Below are positions 26,064-35,313 of a DNA stretch of 56,451 nt, piece after piece. The position numbers and the translations under genes were made by a program. This DNA is from an uncultured Bacteroidales bacterium (GTDB lineage: Bacteria; Bacteroidota; Bacteroidia; Bacteroidales; Paludibacteraceae). The stretch is from the NCBI GenBank assembly GCA_900319645.1, contig ONPG01000015.1, forward strand, positions 1-56,451. Direction: 5' to 3'. Position 1 is the first letter of the stretch, and the number at the start of each line of letters is the position of its first letter. A model generated the notes under the pieces. It saw nothing but the letters and a program-made list of their open reading frames with translations, did not search any database and was not told the origin of the DNA.

Positions 26064-28798
26064 TAGATGAAATACCCTTTTTCAAAACAATCCGGATAGA
26101 TGAATTTCTTCTCTCGATTAAAATCGAAACGACAAACCAAATAATGACCATCGAATGAGACCACAACGCCATCTCCAAAAGTCTTGTGCTTGAGTTTGTC
26201 GCCGATGTTGATGGAGGTTGCAGGTTCTTGACGCTGAATGTTATCCGACAAAATGGACGAAGCTTTTTCTTTATGTTGATGAGACTCAGAAGTGGATTTT
26301 TGTTTTTCCGGCTTGGTATAAATAACCGTATCGTACAAACCGATGGCAGTCAAGTCGCTGGCTTGGATGCCGATATAACTGAGACTGCTGTCTTCATAGC
26401 GTTTGAACTTATATACGGCATCGTTCATAAGTGCCGCATTAAAGACATTGAAACTGATGAGTAGTTCGAAATCCGGGATCGTAAGACCTGTTACATTGCG
26501 GAACAGATCCGGTTCCAACTGAGTAATCACGTCTCGCAAACAGTACTCGCGGAAATCGGTCAAGTACATAAAGACCGGAATACGCGTAGCAAACTTAATG
26601 AGTTTCTCTTGGATTTGTTTGCGGAGCGATTTGGTTTTCTTCTCTTCTTCGGTCAGTTCTTTTTTCTGCTTATCGGTCAGTTTCTCTTTTTGTTGCTTTG
26701 CTTTTTTGATTTGTTCGGACTTATTGATGATCGTTTCTATGTCTTGCCGTAACGCACGGAAACCCTCTATATTCTGTAGTGCGCGCATCGCATCCACATT
26801 CCCCATCAGTTTGAGTAAGGTAGCATTATCCACATTAACCAGCAAGGCGCTTTCCCATCTGCGCGCCAACAAGGTAGATGTCGTACCGCTCATCGCCATG
26901 TCCAAGATACCTGCGGCATCAATCTCTTTCATGGAGTTTCCGTCGTACGCAAGAATAGGCAGGAACTTGATAAAATCGCCCACTTTCGTTTCGGGATTCG
27001 CTTCGTTGATATTGAGCCGGCAACTATAATCGGCTACTTGTTTGAGTGCTCTATCCGGCGCAAAATCAAAGACATAGCATACCGGTTTGAGTACTTGCTC
27101 TTTGCCGTACTCGTCTTGGGTTGTCCAAGGCGATTGTACACGGAAAGCCGCTTGGAAATAAGTCTCCGGCGAAGAAGAGTTACGCAGCATGAAAATACCA
27201 CTCCACGGACGAACCGTAACACCTGTTGTCAGTTTGCCGCAAGAAAGGGTGATGGTCTTTGTTTCCTGCGGATTATCCATTGCGTCGTAAACAGGATCCA
27301 AGGCGTCCGCTCCCATGCCTGCCTCATTACCCGCTGCCATGATAATCCGATAGTCGTGGTAATAACTGTTCGCGCGGCTTTGTAAGAGCCGTTTCATCGC
27401 CTTGCATGCTGCAACAGAGGGCAAGAACCAGAAAGTATGTTGCAGGTAACTCTTGAGCCGGAAATCACTATAGGGAACAGGCGGTTTCTCTTTTTGCAGT
27501 TTGAGATCAGCCACAATCTGTTCGGAGAAACTGCCGCGTATCCATTCCAGCCAATGCTGCACATATTCCTCATGCACAAACCGTTCGCCCTCTGCACGGA
27601 AGAACTCATTGAGGTCAAACTCATTAAACTCTCCCTGCAAAGCAATCTCGCGGATACTATCCGGCAGTTGGTACGTCATCATTACCATCCGAGGCAAGGC
27701 TGCGTAAGGGTTGAAACCATCTTTTGTCCATAGGGCTTTGGCTTCTTGTTCGTCCGAATACGTCCAGTTGAAAATCTGCTCTTCGATGAACTCACCCGAA
27801 GCGATAGCTCGGAAAGGCGTGCCGGATAGATAGAGGTACGCACGCGTGGTAAGCGGCATGAGTTGTTCGTCATAATCCTCGATGGCTTCGCGCTCTTTCT
27901 TCTCGCTGTCCTCGAACAGGATTCCCTGCCGTTCGTCAATCTCTTGGTTCGCGATGTCCTGTTTGTCGTAGAACTCTTTTGCCCGCTTACCCCATGCGCC
28001 AAAATGATATTCGTCCAGCACAATACAATCCCAGTCCACATCTTGCAACCATTCGTTGGTAGCTTTGATGCCGCCGTTTTCGTTTTTGCCCAGCACATCT
28101 TGGAAAGAGGCAAAGCAGATAAACGGTTTGCGTTCGTCCACACGCGAGAAATTGCGGTCATCTTTCTTCTCACAGAATTGCCAGCCTGCAAAATCCGTAT
28201 GGGTTAGCAGATCTTCTTTCCATGCCGAGCGGACTGCCGGTTTGAAAGTCAAAACCAACACACGCCGCCAGTGCATCCGCAAAGCGAGTTGGTATGTTGT
28301 AAAGGTCTTGCCGAAACGCATCTTGGCGTTCCAGAGGAAGTGAGGTGTCAGCCCGTGGTTATGCGGGTCGCTATAGAAACGGAAGAAATACTCCGAGGTC
28401 TTGCGCACGGCTTCTTCCTGCTCATGCCGCATCGGGAAAGTGCGGTCACGGCGAAGAATAGTGTTTGCTCCTCTTTTGACAGCAAGGATAGCACGCTCTA
28501 CTTGTGCAGGGCTGCATTGATACCATTCGCCTTTGAGTTGGCGGATATTGCTGTTGCGCAGCACTTCATGCACGGCGTGGTCATCAAAGGTTGTACCATC
28601 ATTGCGCATTGCCGGACGCACTAACTTTACTTCCCATGATTGTCCGGGCACTACGGTGGGATAGTGCTCGTGCATGCGTGTCTGTACATCGCGCGTAGTA
28701 AAGCCCACTTTGAGCGCACTCGGATAGCGCGTGTCGATATAGGCATAGATAATGGGCGTCGTTTCCACCCGTGGTTGTAATAGATCTGTTGCTGCCAT
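26063..28798 (-). CDS. GIY-YIG nuclease-DEAD/DEAH helicase restriction protein
   Basis: The 911-aa protein has three parts. The N-terminus (about residues 15-60, YAYIDTRYPSALKVGFTTRD) is a T5orf172/GIY-YIG-type nuclease module. The centre is an SF2 helicase with AKMRFGKT (Walker A, near 160), VLDEYHFGAWG (motif II) and YLSGTPFRA. The C-terminus has a lysine/glutamate coiled stretch and a PcrA-type Tudor-like domain (GDKLKHKTFGDGVVVSFDGH). Such proteins are the cutting and translocating subunit of three-gene restriction-modification systems; the two methylase genes lie just upstream (12-nt gap). It should degrade unmodified foreign DNA in the cytosol. Confidence 0.8.
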   Translation of the reverse strand: MAATDLLQPRVETTPIIYAYIDTRYPSALKVGFTTRDVQTRMHEHYPTVVPGQSWEVKLVRPAMRNDGTTFDDHAVHEVLRNSNIRQLKGEWYQCSPAQVERAILAVKRGANTILRRDRTFPMRHEQEEAVRKTSEYFFRFYSDPHNHGLTPHFLWNAKMRFGKTFTTYQLALRMHWRRVLVLTFKPAVRSAWKEDLLTHTDFAGWQFCEKKDDRNFSRVDERKPFICFASFQDVLGKNENGGIKATNEWLQDVDWDCIVLDEYHFGAWGKRAKEFYDKQDIANQEIDERQGILFEDSEKKEREAIEDYDEQLMPLTTRAYLYLSGTPFRAIASGEFIEEQIFNWTYSDEQEAKALWTKDGFNPYAALPRMVMMTYQLPDSIREIALQGEFNEFDLNEFFRAEGERFVHEEYVQHWLEWIRGSFSEQIVADLKLQKEKPPVPYSDFRLKSYLQHTFWFLPSVAACKAMKRLLQSRANSYYHDYRIIMAAGNEAGMGADALDPVYDAMDNPQETKTITLSCGKLTTGVTVRPWSGIFMLRNSSSPETYFQAAFRVQSPWTTQDEYGKEQVLKPVCYVFDFAPDRALKQVADYSCRLNINEANPETKVGDFIKFLPILAYDGNSMKEIDAAGILDMAMSGTTSTLLARRWESALLVNVDNATLLKLMGNVDAMRALQNIEGFRALRQDIETIINKSEQIKKAKQQKEKLTDKQKKELTEEEKKTKSLRKQIQEKLIKFATRIPVFMYLTDFREYCLRDVITQLEPDLFRNVTGLTIPDFELLISFNVFNAALMNDAVYKFKRYEDSSLSYIGIQASDLTAIGLYDTVIYTKPEKQKSTSESHQHKEKASSILSDNIQRQEPATSINIGDKLKHKTFGDGVVVSFDGHYLVCRFDFNREKKFIYPDCFEKGYFI

Positions 28799-28810
28799 AA
28801 CGATACAATA

Positions 28811-30319
28811 TTATTCCATTGGACGAATCATGCTTTCGATAAAGGCGATTTCTTCTTCCGAGAGATTGTATTTCTTGTATAATTTCTTATCTGTCCACGG
28901 CTCCGAGAAATCTTGAAGAGGGACACACCCAAAGACATAACTCATATTATCTTGAGAGTTTTTTTTCAGCATAACCATGAAACGGAAGAATTTTGTTGAA
29001 ATATATGAAATTACATTATCACAAGTATTTTTGTCTTCAAAAGGACCTATCATTAAATATGTTTGCGAACAACACGAATTTGGTTCTCCATAAAAAGGTT
29101 TCCCTAAAAACAAATAAGGGTAATCTCCTCTTTCACCATATGCTTTAGAAATATATACCTTATGAGGTTTAATCCATTGCTTGTTTTTGGTGACTTGTGA
29201 TATAGAGACATATCCAACGTAGCCATATGTATAATATTTGACAGATTCTTTGAATGGTTTGTCTGCAAAATCCCTAAATGAACTAACAAAACCAAATGGT
29301 GTTTGCGGACTAACTAAAGACTCAAAAGTAAGTTCATTGCTCAATTGTACTTTTCTTAATATTGTGATAGATCTATTGTGCCTAATAAAAGAGGTTAATT
29401 TTTGCTCTAATAAAGGTCTCTTCATTTCTGACATCAAAGAATTTCCAGAGTATGATTTAACCGTAATTTCTTGAGTATCTTTATTTGCGTCCCTCATAAA
29501 AATACACACTCCTCCAGCCAAATCAACTGTTGGAAAACAATCTGTGGAGTTAGGATAATCAATAATAGTGTCAATATGGTTATCATGAAGCATCTCATCC
29601 CTAAATTCATCAAGTCCCCTTCCTCCTGCATACCAACGCGCGGGAATAATCATGCATAAATAATGCGGGTTTAATTTCTTTGCTTGTTGAACAAATTTGT
29701 GATAAATAGCAATGGCGTAGTTCTCTTTTTCTACGCCAACATTCAACTGATACGGAGGGTTGCCTATAATTACATCAAAAGTCATATTTGGAAAGAATTT
29801 TTCAGGGTTGTTGGTATGAATAAAATTGTATGCGTATGTCTCGGCGGCATCGCCACGATCGAAGACCTCTTTGGATGCACCGCAGTATTGGCATCGTCCG
29901 TTCTGCCATGAGTGTTGCATAGGCGTATAGAGGATGTAACCCTCTTTGGTTTTGAATCGTCCTATGCTATGTTCGCTGTTGGCATACTTGCTGCAATAAA
30001 CCGACCGACGCGCTAATAACGAAGTCAGTTCCGTGAGAGCGATACCGAAAATCTGGTTGTGCATGATATGCAGAATGCGCTCTTGGCGGTCGGGAATAAT
30101 GCTCGCCAAACCGACATCTAAGCGTTTTACTATCTCCCGCAGAAAGACACCACTCTTGGTAAACGGATCAAGAAAGCGTGCTTTGGGGTTGCTGAATAGT
30201 TCTTGCGGCAACAAATCCAGCATTTCATTCACTAACTGCGGAGGAGTAAACACCTCATCGTTGCTCAGATTAGCAATGCAGTTCAGCACATCGGGGTTGT
30301 AATCTTTATTATTCTCCAT
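28811..30319 (-). CDS. Eco57I-type N6-adenine DNA methyltransferase
   Basis: The 502-aa protein has SAM-binding motif I FLDPFTKSGVFLREIV (about residues 47-62), a possible Zn-binding CQYCG knuckle, the catalytic NPPY motif (FDVIIGNPPYQLN near residue 190), and a C-terminal target-recognition region. It probably protects host DNA from the adjacent helicase-nuclease. The start at 30319 (MENNKDYNPD) overlaps the upstream methylase-like gene; an in-frame ATG 12 nt earlier is possible. Confidence 0.85.
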   Translation of the reverse strand: MENNKDYNPDVLNCIANLSNDEVFTPPQLVNEMLDLLPQELFSNPKARFLDPFTKSGVFLREIVKRLDVGLASIIPDRQERILHIMHNQIFGIALTELTSLLARRSVYCSKYANSEHSIGRFKTKEGYILYTPMQHSWQNGRCQYCGASKEVFDRGDAAETYAYNFIHTNNPEKFFPNMTFDVIIGNPPYQLNVGVEKENYAIAIYHKFVQQAKKLNPHYLCMIIPARWYAGGRGLDEFRDEMLHDNHIDTIIDYPNSTDCFPTVDLAGGVCIFMRDANKDTQEITVKSYSGNSLMSEMKRPLLEQKLTSFIRHNRSITILRKVQLSNELTFESLVSPQTPFGFVSSFRDFADKPFKESVKYYTYGYVGYVSISQVTKNKQWIKPHKVYISKAYGERGDYPYLFLGKPFYGEPNSCCSQTYLMIGPFEDKNTCDNVISYISTKFFRFMVMLKKNSQDNMSYVFGCVPLQDFSEPWTDKKLYKKYNLSEEEIAFIESMIRPME

Positions 30320-30959
30320 ACGCTTGGGCATTTAGATTCAGAAAAGGTTGTGGCGCAAAAGTCTGGCAAGGAAGATCCGAAAACAAATCATCCGCACTAC
30401 TGTCTCCCACCAGATACGAAAACTCATAATCACGCCTATTCATCATTCCGCTTGGTAACATACTCCATTCGCTGATAATGATCCACTCTTGCGGATTGTC
30501 TATTCGGCGGTATGTGAGCGCATCTCCTAAGATGATGTTTTTGGACAATAGAAACTCCGCCGAAGTGAGGCACTCCGGCTTACAAGATTTAGGAAATAAT
30601 GATTGATATTGTTCTTTGAAAATCTCCAAGAGCCGCACGCGGCACTCTTGCGCATTGTCCGGCAGAATATCTATGCCGTAGATACTACTGATGGCGAGAA
30701 TAGCATCTTTCTCATATTGCAACTGCGATTGATGTTTCTGGTAATTGCTGCTTGCTACCGCCAACTTGCGGCGCAGTATCTCTACCAAGAAATTACCGTC
30801 TCCGCACGCAGGTTCCAAGAAACGCGAATCCAACCGCTCGGTCTCGTTCTTCACAAGGTCGAGCATGGCGTTTACTTCGCGCGGAGCAGTGAACACCTCG
30901 CCGTGCTTCTGCACTCGTTCCCGCGATTTGACTTGTTTCGGCTGATTTTCGTCTGCCAT
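30309..30959 (-). CDS. Partial DNA methylase subunit (motif I only)
   Basis: The 216-aa protein has EVFTAPREVNAMLDLV and SAM motif I FLEPACGDGNFLVEIL (about residues 47-62), then YGIDILPDNAQECRVRL and IILGDALTY, but it ends before any NPPY motif. It looks like the SAM-binding half of an N6-adenine methylase, working with or duplicating the following NPPY-containing gene; they overlap by 11 nt. It is either a specialised partner subunit or a truncated paralogue kept in the operon. It is the first gene of the restriction operon; no standard promoter box is visible in the structured spacer upstream. Confidence 0.75.
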   Translation of the reverse strand: MADENQPKQVKSRERVQKHGEVFTAPREVNAMLDLVKNETERLDSRFLEPACGDGNFLVEILRRKLAVASSNYQKHQSQLQYEKDAILAISSIYGIDILPDNAQECRVRLLEIFKEQYQSLFPKSCKPECLTSAEFLLSKNIILGDALTYRRIDNPQEWIIISEWSMLPSGMMNRRDYEFSYLVGDSSADDLFSDLPCQTFAPQPFLNLNAQAYGE

Positions 30960-30960
30960 G

Positions 30961-31229
30961 GATTGATAGTTTGTTTGCGCATACTATCAATCACCAAACA
31001 GATAAGAAAAGTGAACTCACTTATCCGTTCGACAGGTGTCTACCAAACCCCTACTCCTGATAAATGAGCCCACCAATGGTGAGCGCATACTATCATTTTA
31101 GGAGTAGAGATGTAGATACACCTCAACTATTATTATTTCGGTAGTTCAATTTGTTTGGTAGACTTCGTCGAACGATGAAATAATAGTATACTTAGTTATT
31201 TGTGTTATTTAGTGTGCAACGCTTTGCAC
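30961..31229. other. Highly structured spacer between the restriction and SIR2-HerA operons
   Basis: Several inverted repeats lie in 270 nt. (1) GATTGATAGT (30961-30970) with ACTATCAATC (30983-30992). (2) GATAAG..GTGA with TCACTTATC (31001-31025). (3) GTTCGAC and GTCTACCAAAC (31027-31048) with GTTTGGTAGAC and GTCGAAC (31153-31173). Nested inside (3) are (4) CTACTCCT/AGGAGTAG (31051-31058 with 31100-31107), AATGA/TCATT, and CACCaatGGTG. (5) GTGCAA/TTGCAC lies at 31214-31229. GCGCATACTATCA is also repeated directly (30978, 31084). No ORF explains it. It may be a structured RNA, a recombination site or a folded leader. Confidence 0.6.
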
Positions 31230-31239
31230 TGTATATGTG

Positions 31240-32985
31240 TTATTCTTTTCTTTTAAGTTTTGGTGTGCCCGAATTGGGTTTATTAATAGGTTCTTCTATT
31301 TTTAATGTTATTGGCATTGGAAAATCAACACCAACCAATAATGCTTCTCCTTCTCCAAGTACAGGTAAATAAGATAAGCAATTCCTGTTTGCAGCAGATG
31401 CTGCACTTTCTACAGCTTTTTTATCTTGTTCATTTATTAGACGATGAACAATAAAAGTTCCCATCTGGCTCAATGTACCTAAAGGAATATCACGGGGCAT
31501 TTGAGTTGCAATACATAAAAATAAACCATATTTCCGTGCTTCTTTGGATATCTGTTCAAACGCGTCTAATGGTTTTGCAGCAAAATATTCATCAGAGATA
31601 CTCTTATTCAAAAATTGATGTGCTTCATCAATAAATACAATAACTGGCGACGATATAAAATCTTTATTTCTCGCTCTATTTAGTAAGTATTTTCCTATAG
31701 CGTTTACTAAAATTTCTCGAACTTGGTAATCAAAACTTACTTCAGAAAAATCTATTCGAAGAATAGGCTTCTCATTGCTTTTTTGCAAATGTGCATCTAT
31801 TACAGTTCTAATGTCTTCTTGATGTATATTTGTGTTCTTTTTGAAAGCAAATATATTGTTATATTCGGAAGTGTTAATTATATTGTTGATACGGGAAATT
31901 AGACTTACACAATTTGCCACATCTGCTTCAACTCGACCACCCCAGGTATTTGTATTTCCTTGTTGAGTATCCCAAATACATTCATTTGTAATTTGGTGTG
32001 CAAGATACTGGAATTCAAAATTACAATGATTATCTTCTATTAAGCCTAAATGTTTGTAGTAAAATGTTTGGTATGTTCGTTTCTCTTTTGATGCTTTTTG
32101 TAAATTAAATTTTTCAATCTGTCCTGTTTGTTGATTTGTAGAATAATATACACTAAGTTCGTTATTATTATCAATCTTTATCATCTTTAATGAGCGAATA
32201 GCTTCCATTAATTTGGGTGCCTGTACTTTTGCCGAAGGACGTAGTAAATAAAAAATATCATCAATCGTTAGATTGTTATAGTTAAAAACATATTCGCCCG
32301 TGCCTAATTTAATGCTATCAACAATTTCAGGATCAAGAGAGCTGTATTCACCTGTCGCATCTATAAGAATACATTTATTAATAGTATTTTTGGAAACAAG
32401 TTCTATTAGTTTTGCCACAGTCCAGCTTTTTCCGCCACCAGTTGTACCCAAAACTGCACAATGCCGTCCAAATAGGGAATTGAGAGAAATACTGCATGGA
32501 GCTTTATTCGTTGTTAGCACCCCTATTTTTGCGATTGGAGAGAGTGCTTTATCCTCATCAGATTTCATACCAAATGAGGAAATATAACTAGTCATTTGTT
32601 CATTAGAACATGAATATACTTTTGCTCCAATATTAGGACTAAGAGAAACGGTTTTAGTTATTATTGTTGGTTGGTAAATGCTAAAAGCCCCAAGAATTTC
32701 AACTTTTGCTATAGGATGAAATGCCGAATCTTCATAATGGATATCTTTATCTGTAATTTCTTGTCTTTCCCCTTGTGGTAAATTCATCTCATAAAGATGT
32801 CCCAAGAATCCATACTCCGGTCCTTCCACCGTGACATAGCACCCAACAGTACCTCCATAATAAATTTGTCCATTCAAATAAAATGAATGTAACAATTTAG
32901 CTGATGGGAGTTGTACTTTAATGTATTGAGGAGTTACCTCGCATACATAGCCTATAAACTTGTTATGGTCAAAGGCATGCTGCAT
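31240..32985 (-). CDS. herA: HerA-like hexameric ATPase (SIR2-HerA defence)
   Basis: The 581-aa protein has an N-terminal HAS-barrel (residues about 1-75), a FtsK/HerA P-loop VLGTTGGGKSWTVAKLIELV (near 175-195), and Walker B VIVFIDEAHQFL (near 447), with CIATQMPRDIPLGTLSQMGTF as the sensor region. In SIR2-HerA systems the ATPase ring assembles with SIR2 and controls its NADase activity on infection. The length matches that family. Its ATG overlaps the SIR2 gene by 17 nt, so the two are co-translated. It is the last gene of the five-gene minus-strand operon. Confidence 0.9.
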   Translation of the reverse strand: MQHAFDHNKFIGYVCEVTPQYIKVQLPSAKLLHSFYLNGQIYYGGTVGCYVTVEGPEYGFLGHLYEMNLPQGERQEITDKDIHYEDSAFHPIAKVEILGAFSIYQPTIITKTVSLSPNIGAKVYSCSNEQMTSYISSFGMKSDEDKALSPIAKIGVLTTNKAPCSISLNSLFGRHCAVLGTTGGGKSWTVAKLIELVSKNTINKCILIDATGEYSSLDPEIVDSIKLGTGEYVFNYNNLTIDDIFYLLRPSAKVQAPKLMEAIRSLKMIKIDNNNELSVYYSTNQQTGQIEKFNLQKASKEKRTYQTFYYKHLGLIEDNHCNFEFQYLAHQITNECIWDTQQGNTNTWGGRVEADVANCVSLISRINNIINTSEYNNIFAFKKNTNIHQEDIRTVIDAHLQKSNEKPILRIDFSEVSFDYQVREILVNAIGKYLLNRARNKDFISSPVIVFIDEAHQFLNKSISDEYFAAKPLDAFEQISKEARKYGLFLCIATQMPRDIPLGTLSQMGTFIVHRLINEQDKKAVESAASAANRNCLSYLPVLGEGEALLVGVDFPMPITLKIEEPINKPNSGTPKLKRKE

Positions 32986-34201
32986 GATCTTGAGTGTTAT
33001 CTGTATTATATGATTGATTCAATGGGTAATTCTCAACAAAATCCTTAAATGTGGAATGGAGAATAGAGACATTATTGTATATCACCTTTATTTTCCCCTC
33101 TTTTTCATCTTGTTTTAAAAAGTCAGGAAGAAGTTCTTTTGTAATGCCCTTTCCCTTTTCGTAGCAGACTATTAACAAATGAAAATTGGGATTTTGCGTG
33201 ACGGCTTCTTTGATTACATTTTGTATATGCTTGTCTTTAAAGCCAAAACCTACTACAATCAACAACGTACCTTCTTTGCGAAGTGTTTGCTGAAAGTGAG
33301 CCATCATCTCGAAATATGGTTGCTCATAAGAACTTTCATATTTGTCGCTAGCGGGATATATTATACAAGGTTTCTCTGTATGCTCATTTTGGATAATAGA
33401 TCCTTTTTCATCTTTTTCCCAATCTATACTACCATGCAGTTTGTATAACTGAAAAACATTAGGCACAAAACTTTCTTCATTCTTTACTCGTGTGCGTTCA
33501 CGATAAACAATATCTTTCTCAAAATTGTTACCAGAAAACCGGCGCGGCAATGTAAAAGAAAAGCCATCTATGATTGTCGCACCGATGTTTTGCGCAGCTT
33601 GTTCAAATAATTTATCATAATTAGTAGTATATAACTGAACACGCGGATCACTATTTTTGCGTGCCAGTAACTTTTGCAAAAACAATTCATGGTGATGATT
33701 GTTCTCATCTAGTTGTAATGTACATGCTGAAGCAATTTGTTTTTCTAGTTTCTCTTTTAGCAAGTGTCCTTCAAAATCCCGTAATTCTCGACTAGATATT
33801 TTTTCGAATAATATGACAAACGAGAGAAACGACTCTATATCATGATTAGAGGTTATTGAACTGAGATTTTCTTGGCTAATAGAAGACTCACTGCGTAGTT
33901 GAGTTACGATTTCATTTATAGTTGTTTCACATTCTGTCCATAGACCATCGCGCGTTTTTCCTGAGTGAGTACCATTGTCCATAGATGTCCCGGCAGCTGT
34001 CAAGATAGCAATGTTCTTAAAATGGCTAATATATTTGCTTATCTCTTCAGAAAATATTTTATATGCTGCTTCTGCCGCTTTTTCTGCAATATTTACACTC
34101 TCCTCATGTTTTTGTAATGTATTAGCCACGTAGTACTCCTGTTTGCTACTATTATAATATACAGAAGTTGAATTGTTTATATATAGATACGTATTTTCCA
34201 T
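32969..34201 (-). CDS. SIR2-family NADase (SIR2-HerA defence)
   Basis: The 410-aa protein shows the sirtuin-like NAD-binding fold of defence NADases: NIAILTAAGTSMDNGTHSG (GAGxS-like loop, here AAGTS), VQLYTTNYDKLFEQA near residue 195, FQLYKLHGSIDW, and TLLIVVGFGFKDKHI. In known SIR2-HerA and related systems this protein depletes NAD+ upon phage infection, stopping phage spread. It has no deacetylase zinc cysteines. Overlap with herA supports one complex. Confidence 0.9.
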   Translation of the reverse strand: MENTYLYINNSTSVYYNSSKQEYYVANTLQKHEESVNIAEKAAEAAYKIFSEEISKYISHFKNIAILTAAGTSMDNGTHSGKTRDGLWTECETTINEIVTQLRSESSISQENLSSITSNHDIESFLSFVILFEKISSRELRDFEGHLLKEKLEKQIASACTLQLDENNHHHELFLQKLLARKNSDPRVQLYTTNYDKLFEQAAQNIGATIIDGFSFTLPRRFSGNNFEKDIVYRERTRVKNEESFVPNVFQLYKLHGSIDWEKDEKGSIIQNEHTEKPCIIYPASDKYESSYEQPYFEMMAHFQQTLRKEGTLLIVVGFGFKDKHIQNVIKEAVTQNPNFHLLIVCYEKGKGITKELLPDFLKQDEKEGKIKVIYNNVSILHSTFKDFVENYPLNQSYNTDNTQDHAACL

Positions 34202-34241
34202 GTTTTGATATTTTATAATTTATTTGCCATCAGTTGCTTAA

Positions 34242-34949
34242 TTAATAACGATGGATTTCCTCTATAGCGTAAACTATGCTTTGCGCTCCATGTGTCACGA
34301 CCTTAAAAGCATCTTCAAATCTGGCATATCTTGCGTGGTCTCTTTCTGTTCTTGCCCAGTTGAGTAATTGCGTCTCATATGGGGTCAGTTGGCGGTGCAT
34401 CACTATCTGTTCACTTTCAAACTTCGTAACTATTTCATTATAGAAATTATATGTGTATTGCGCAGATATGAACGTTCCTGTATGTAAAATAGCCGATGCC
34501 GCATGTTCTACTATCTTCTCGGTATTATTCTGTTGTTTCTGTTCCGCATTGCTTTTAGGTGGTGTTGGGATTGAAACCTCATGACGGCATGTCGGCAATT
34601 CATGGGAAGGTATAGTGTTTCCTTGCATTAACAATTCTTTGACTTGAAGAAGAACATAACTCGCCTCCGTTTGGGTCCAACTATAACCAAAGATAGAATT
34701 TTCAGTCTGCTTACTTTGAAGTATTTTCTCTTTCCATTTCTCTACGCGATAGAGTTCTTTAGCAAATGCAGTATCTAAAAAGTGCAGCACATCAATGATA
34801 AACAGCAACCGTTGTTGGGCATCATACTCCGTGTTGCCACTTGGATACTTGACTTTCTTGGATTCTATCATTTGGATATTCGATAGCATCTCTTGTTTAT
34901 CCATTGTGGTAACAAATATTCCCGATATGCTCTTTATCAAATAATACAT
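34242..34949 (-). CDS. Unrecognised 235-aa protein in the SIR2-HerA/HipA operon
   Basis: I do not recognise this protein. It is probably cytosolic and mostly helical, with a central low-complexity linker (PTPPKSNAEQKQQNN) dividing an N-terminal part (FGYSWTQTEASYVLLQVKELL) from a C-terminal part (YETQLLNWARTERDHARYARFEDA). A start at 34904 (MDKQEML) is an alternative. It lies 10 nt after DUF3037 and 40 nt before SIR2, all on the minus strand. Position suggests it is an adaptor or sensor between the kinase pair and the NADase pair; this is inference from order only. Confidence 0.65.
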   Translation of the reverse strand: MYYLIKSISGIFVTTMDKQEMLSNIQMIESKKVKYPSGNTEYDAQQRLLFIIDVLHFLDTAFAKELYRVEKWKEKILQSKQTENSIFGYSWTQTEASYVLLQVKELLMQGNTIPSHELPTCRHEVSIPTPPKSNAEQKQQNNTEKIVEHAASAILHTGTFISAQYTYNFYNEIVTKFESEQIVMHRQLTPYETQLLNWARTERDHARYARFEDAFKVVTHGAQSIVYAIEEIHRY

Positions 34950-34959
34950 ACTCTACTAT

Positions 34960-35313
34960 TTAGGCCGTTGCTGCGTTATAGACGTAATTCTTGTATAACC
35001 ACTCGCCGTTGATGTTCGCTTGCGTTTTGTCTATGCTCTGTATCGGTGAAAAAGATATTAGATTATTTGAGTAACGCGTCAAATACTTAAGCACTTCTAC
35101 CGATGCTAACTCACGCAACTCCTTGCGAACGATAGCCGAAATAGCTTTATATTCTTTTTCCGTATAAAGCATTTTAACAATTTCTAATTTCTTTTGGGAA
35201 TAGTAAACCTTTACTCTATCCTGGTCAATTGTCAATATCCCCAAACTCAATCGCTCTGTTATCTCAGGGCGAATGTCCGCGTATATTATACTATACTGAA
35301 TATTATTTTTCAT
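34960..35313 (-). CDS. DUF3037-like partner of the HipA-like kinase
   Basis: The 117-aa protein has the DUF3037-like opening IQYSIIYADIRPEITERLSLGILTID and short strands with VKVYYSQKKLEIVKML. Proteins of this family typically lie next to HipA-like kinase genes and have no assigned activity. It overlaps the kinase gene by 11 nt (35303-35313), so the two are coupled. A C-terminal GEWLYKNYVYN segment is also visible. Confidence 0.6.
   Translation of the reverse strand: MKNNIQYSIIYADIRPEITERLSLGILTIDQDRVKVYYSQKKLEIVKMLYTEKEYKAISAIVRKELRELASVEVLKYLTRYSNNLISFSPIQSIDKTQANINGEWLYKNYVYNAATA

Noticed and set aside
30961-31229. CRISPR array or attC site
   Set aside because: There are inverted repeats and one 13-nt direct repeat but no regular spacer pattern, no cas or integrase genes, and no RYYYAAC/GTTRRRY pair.
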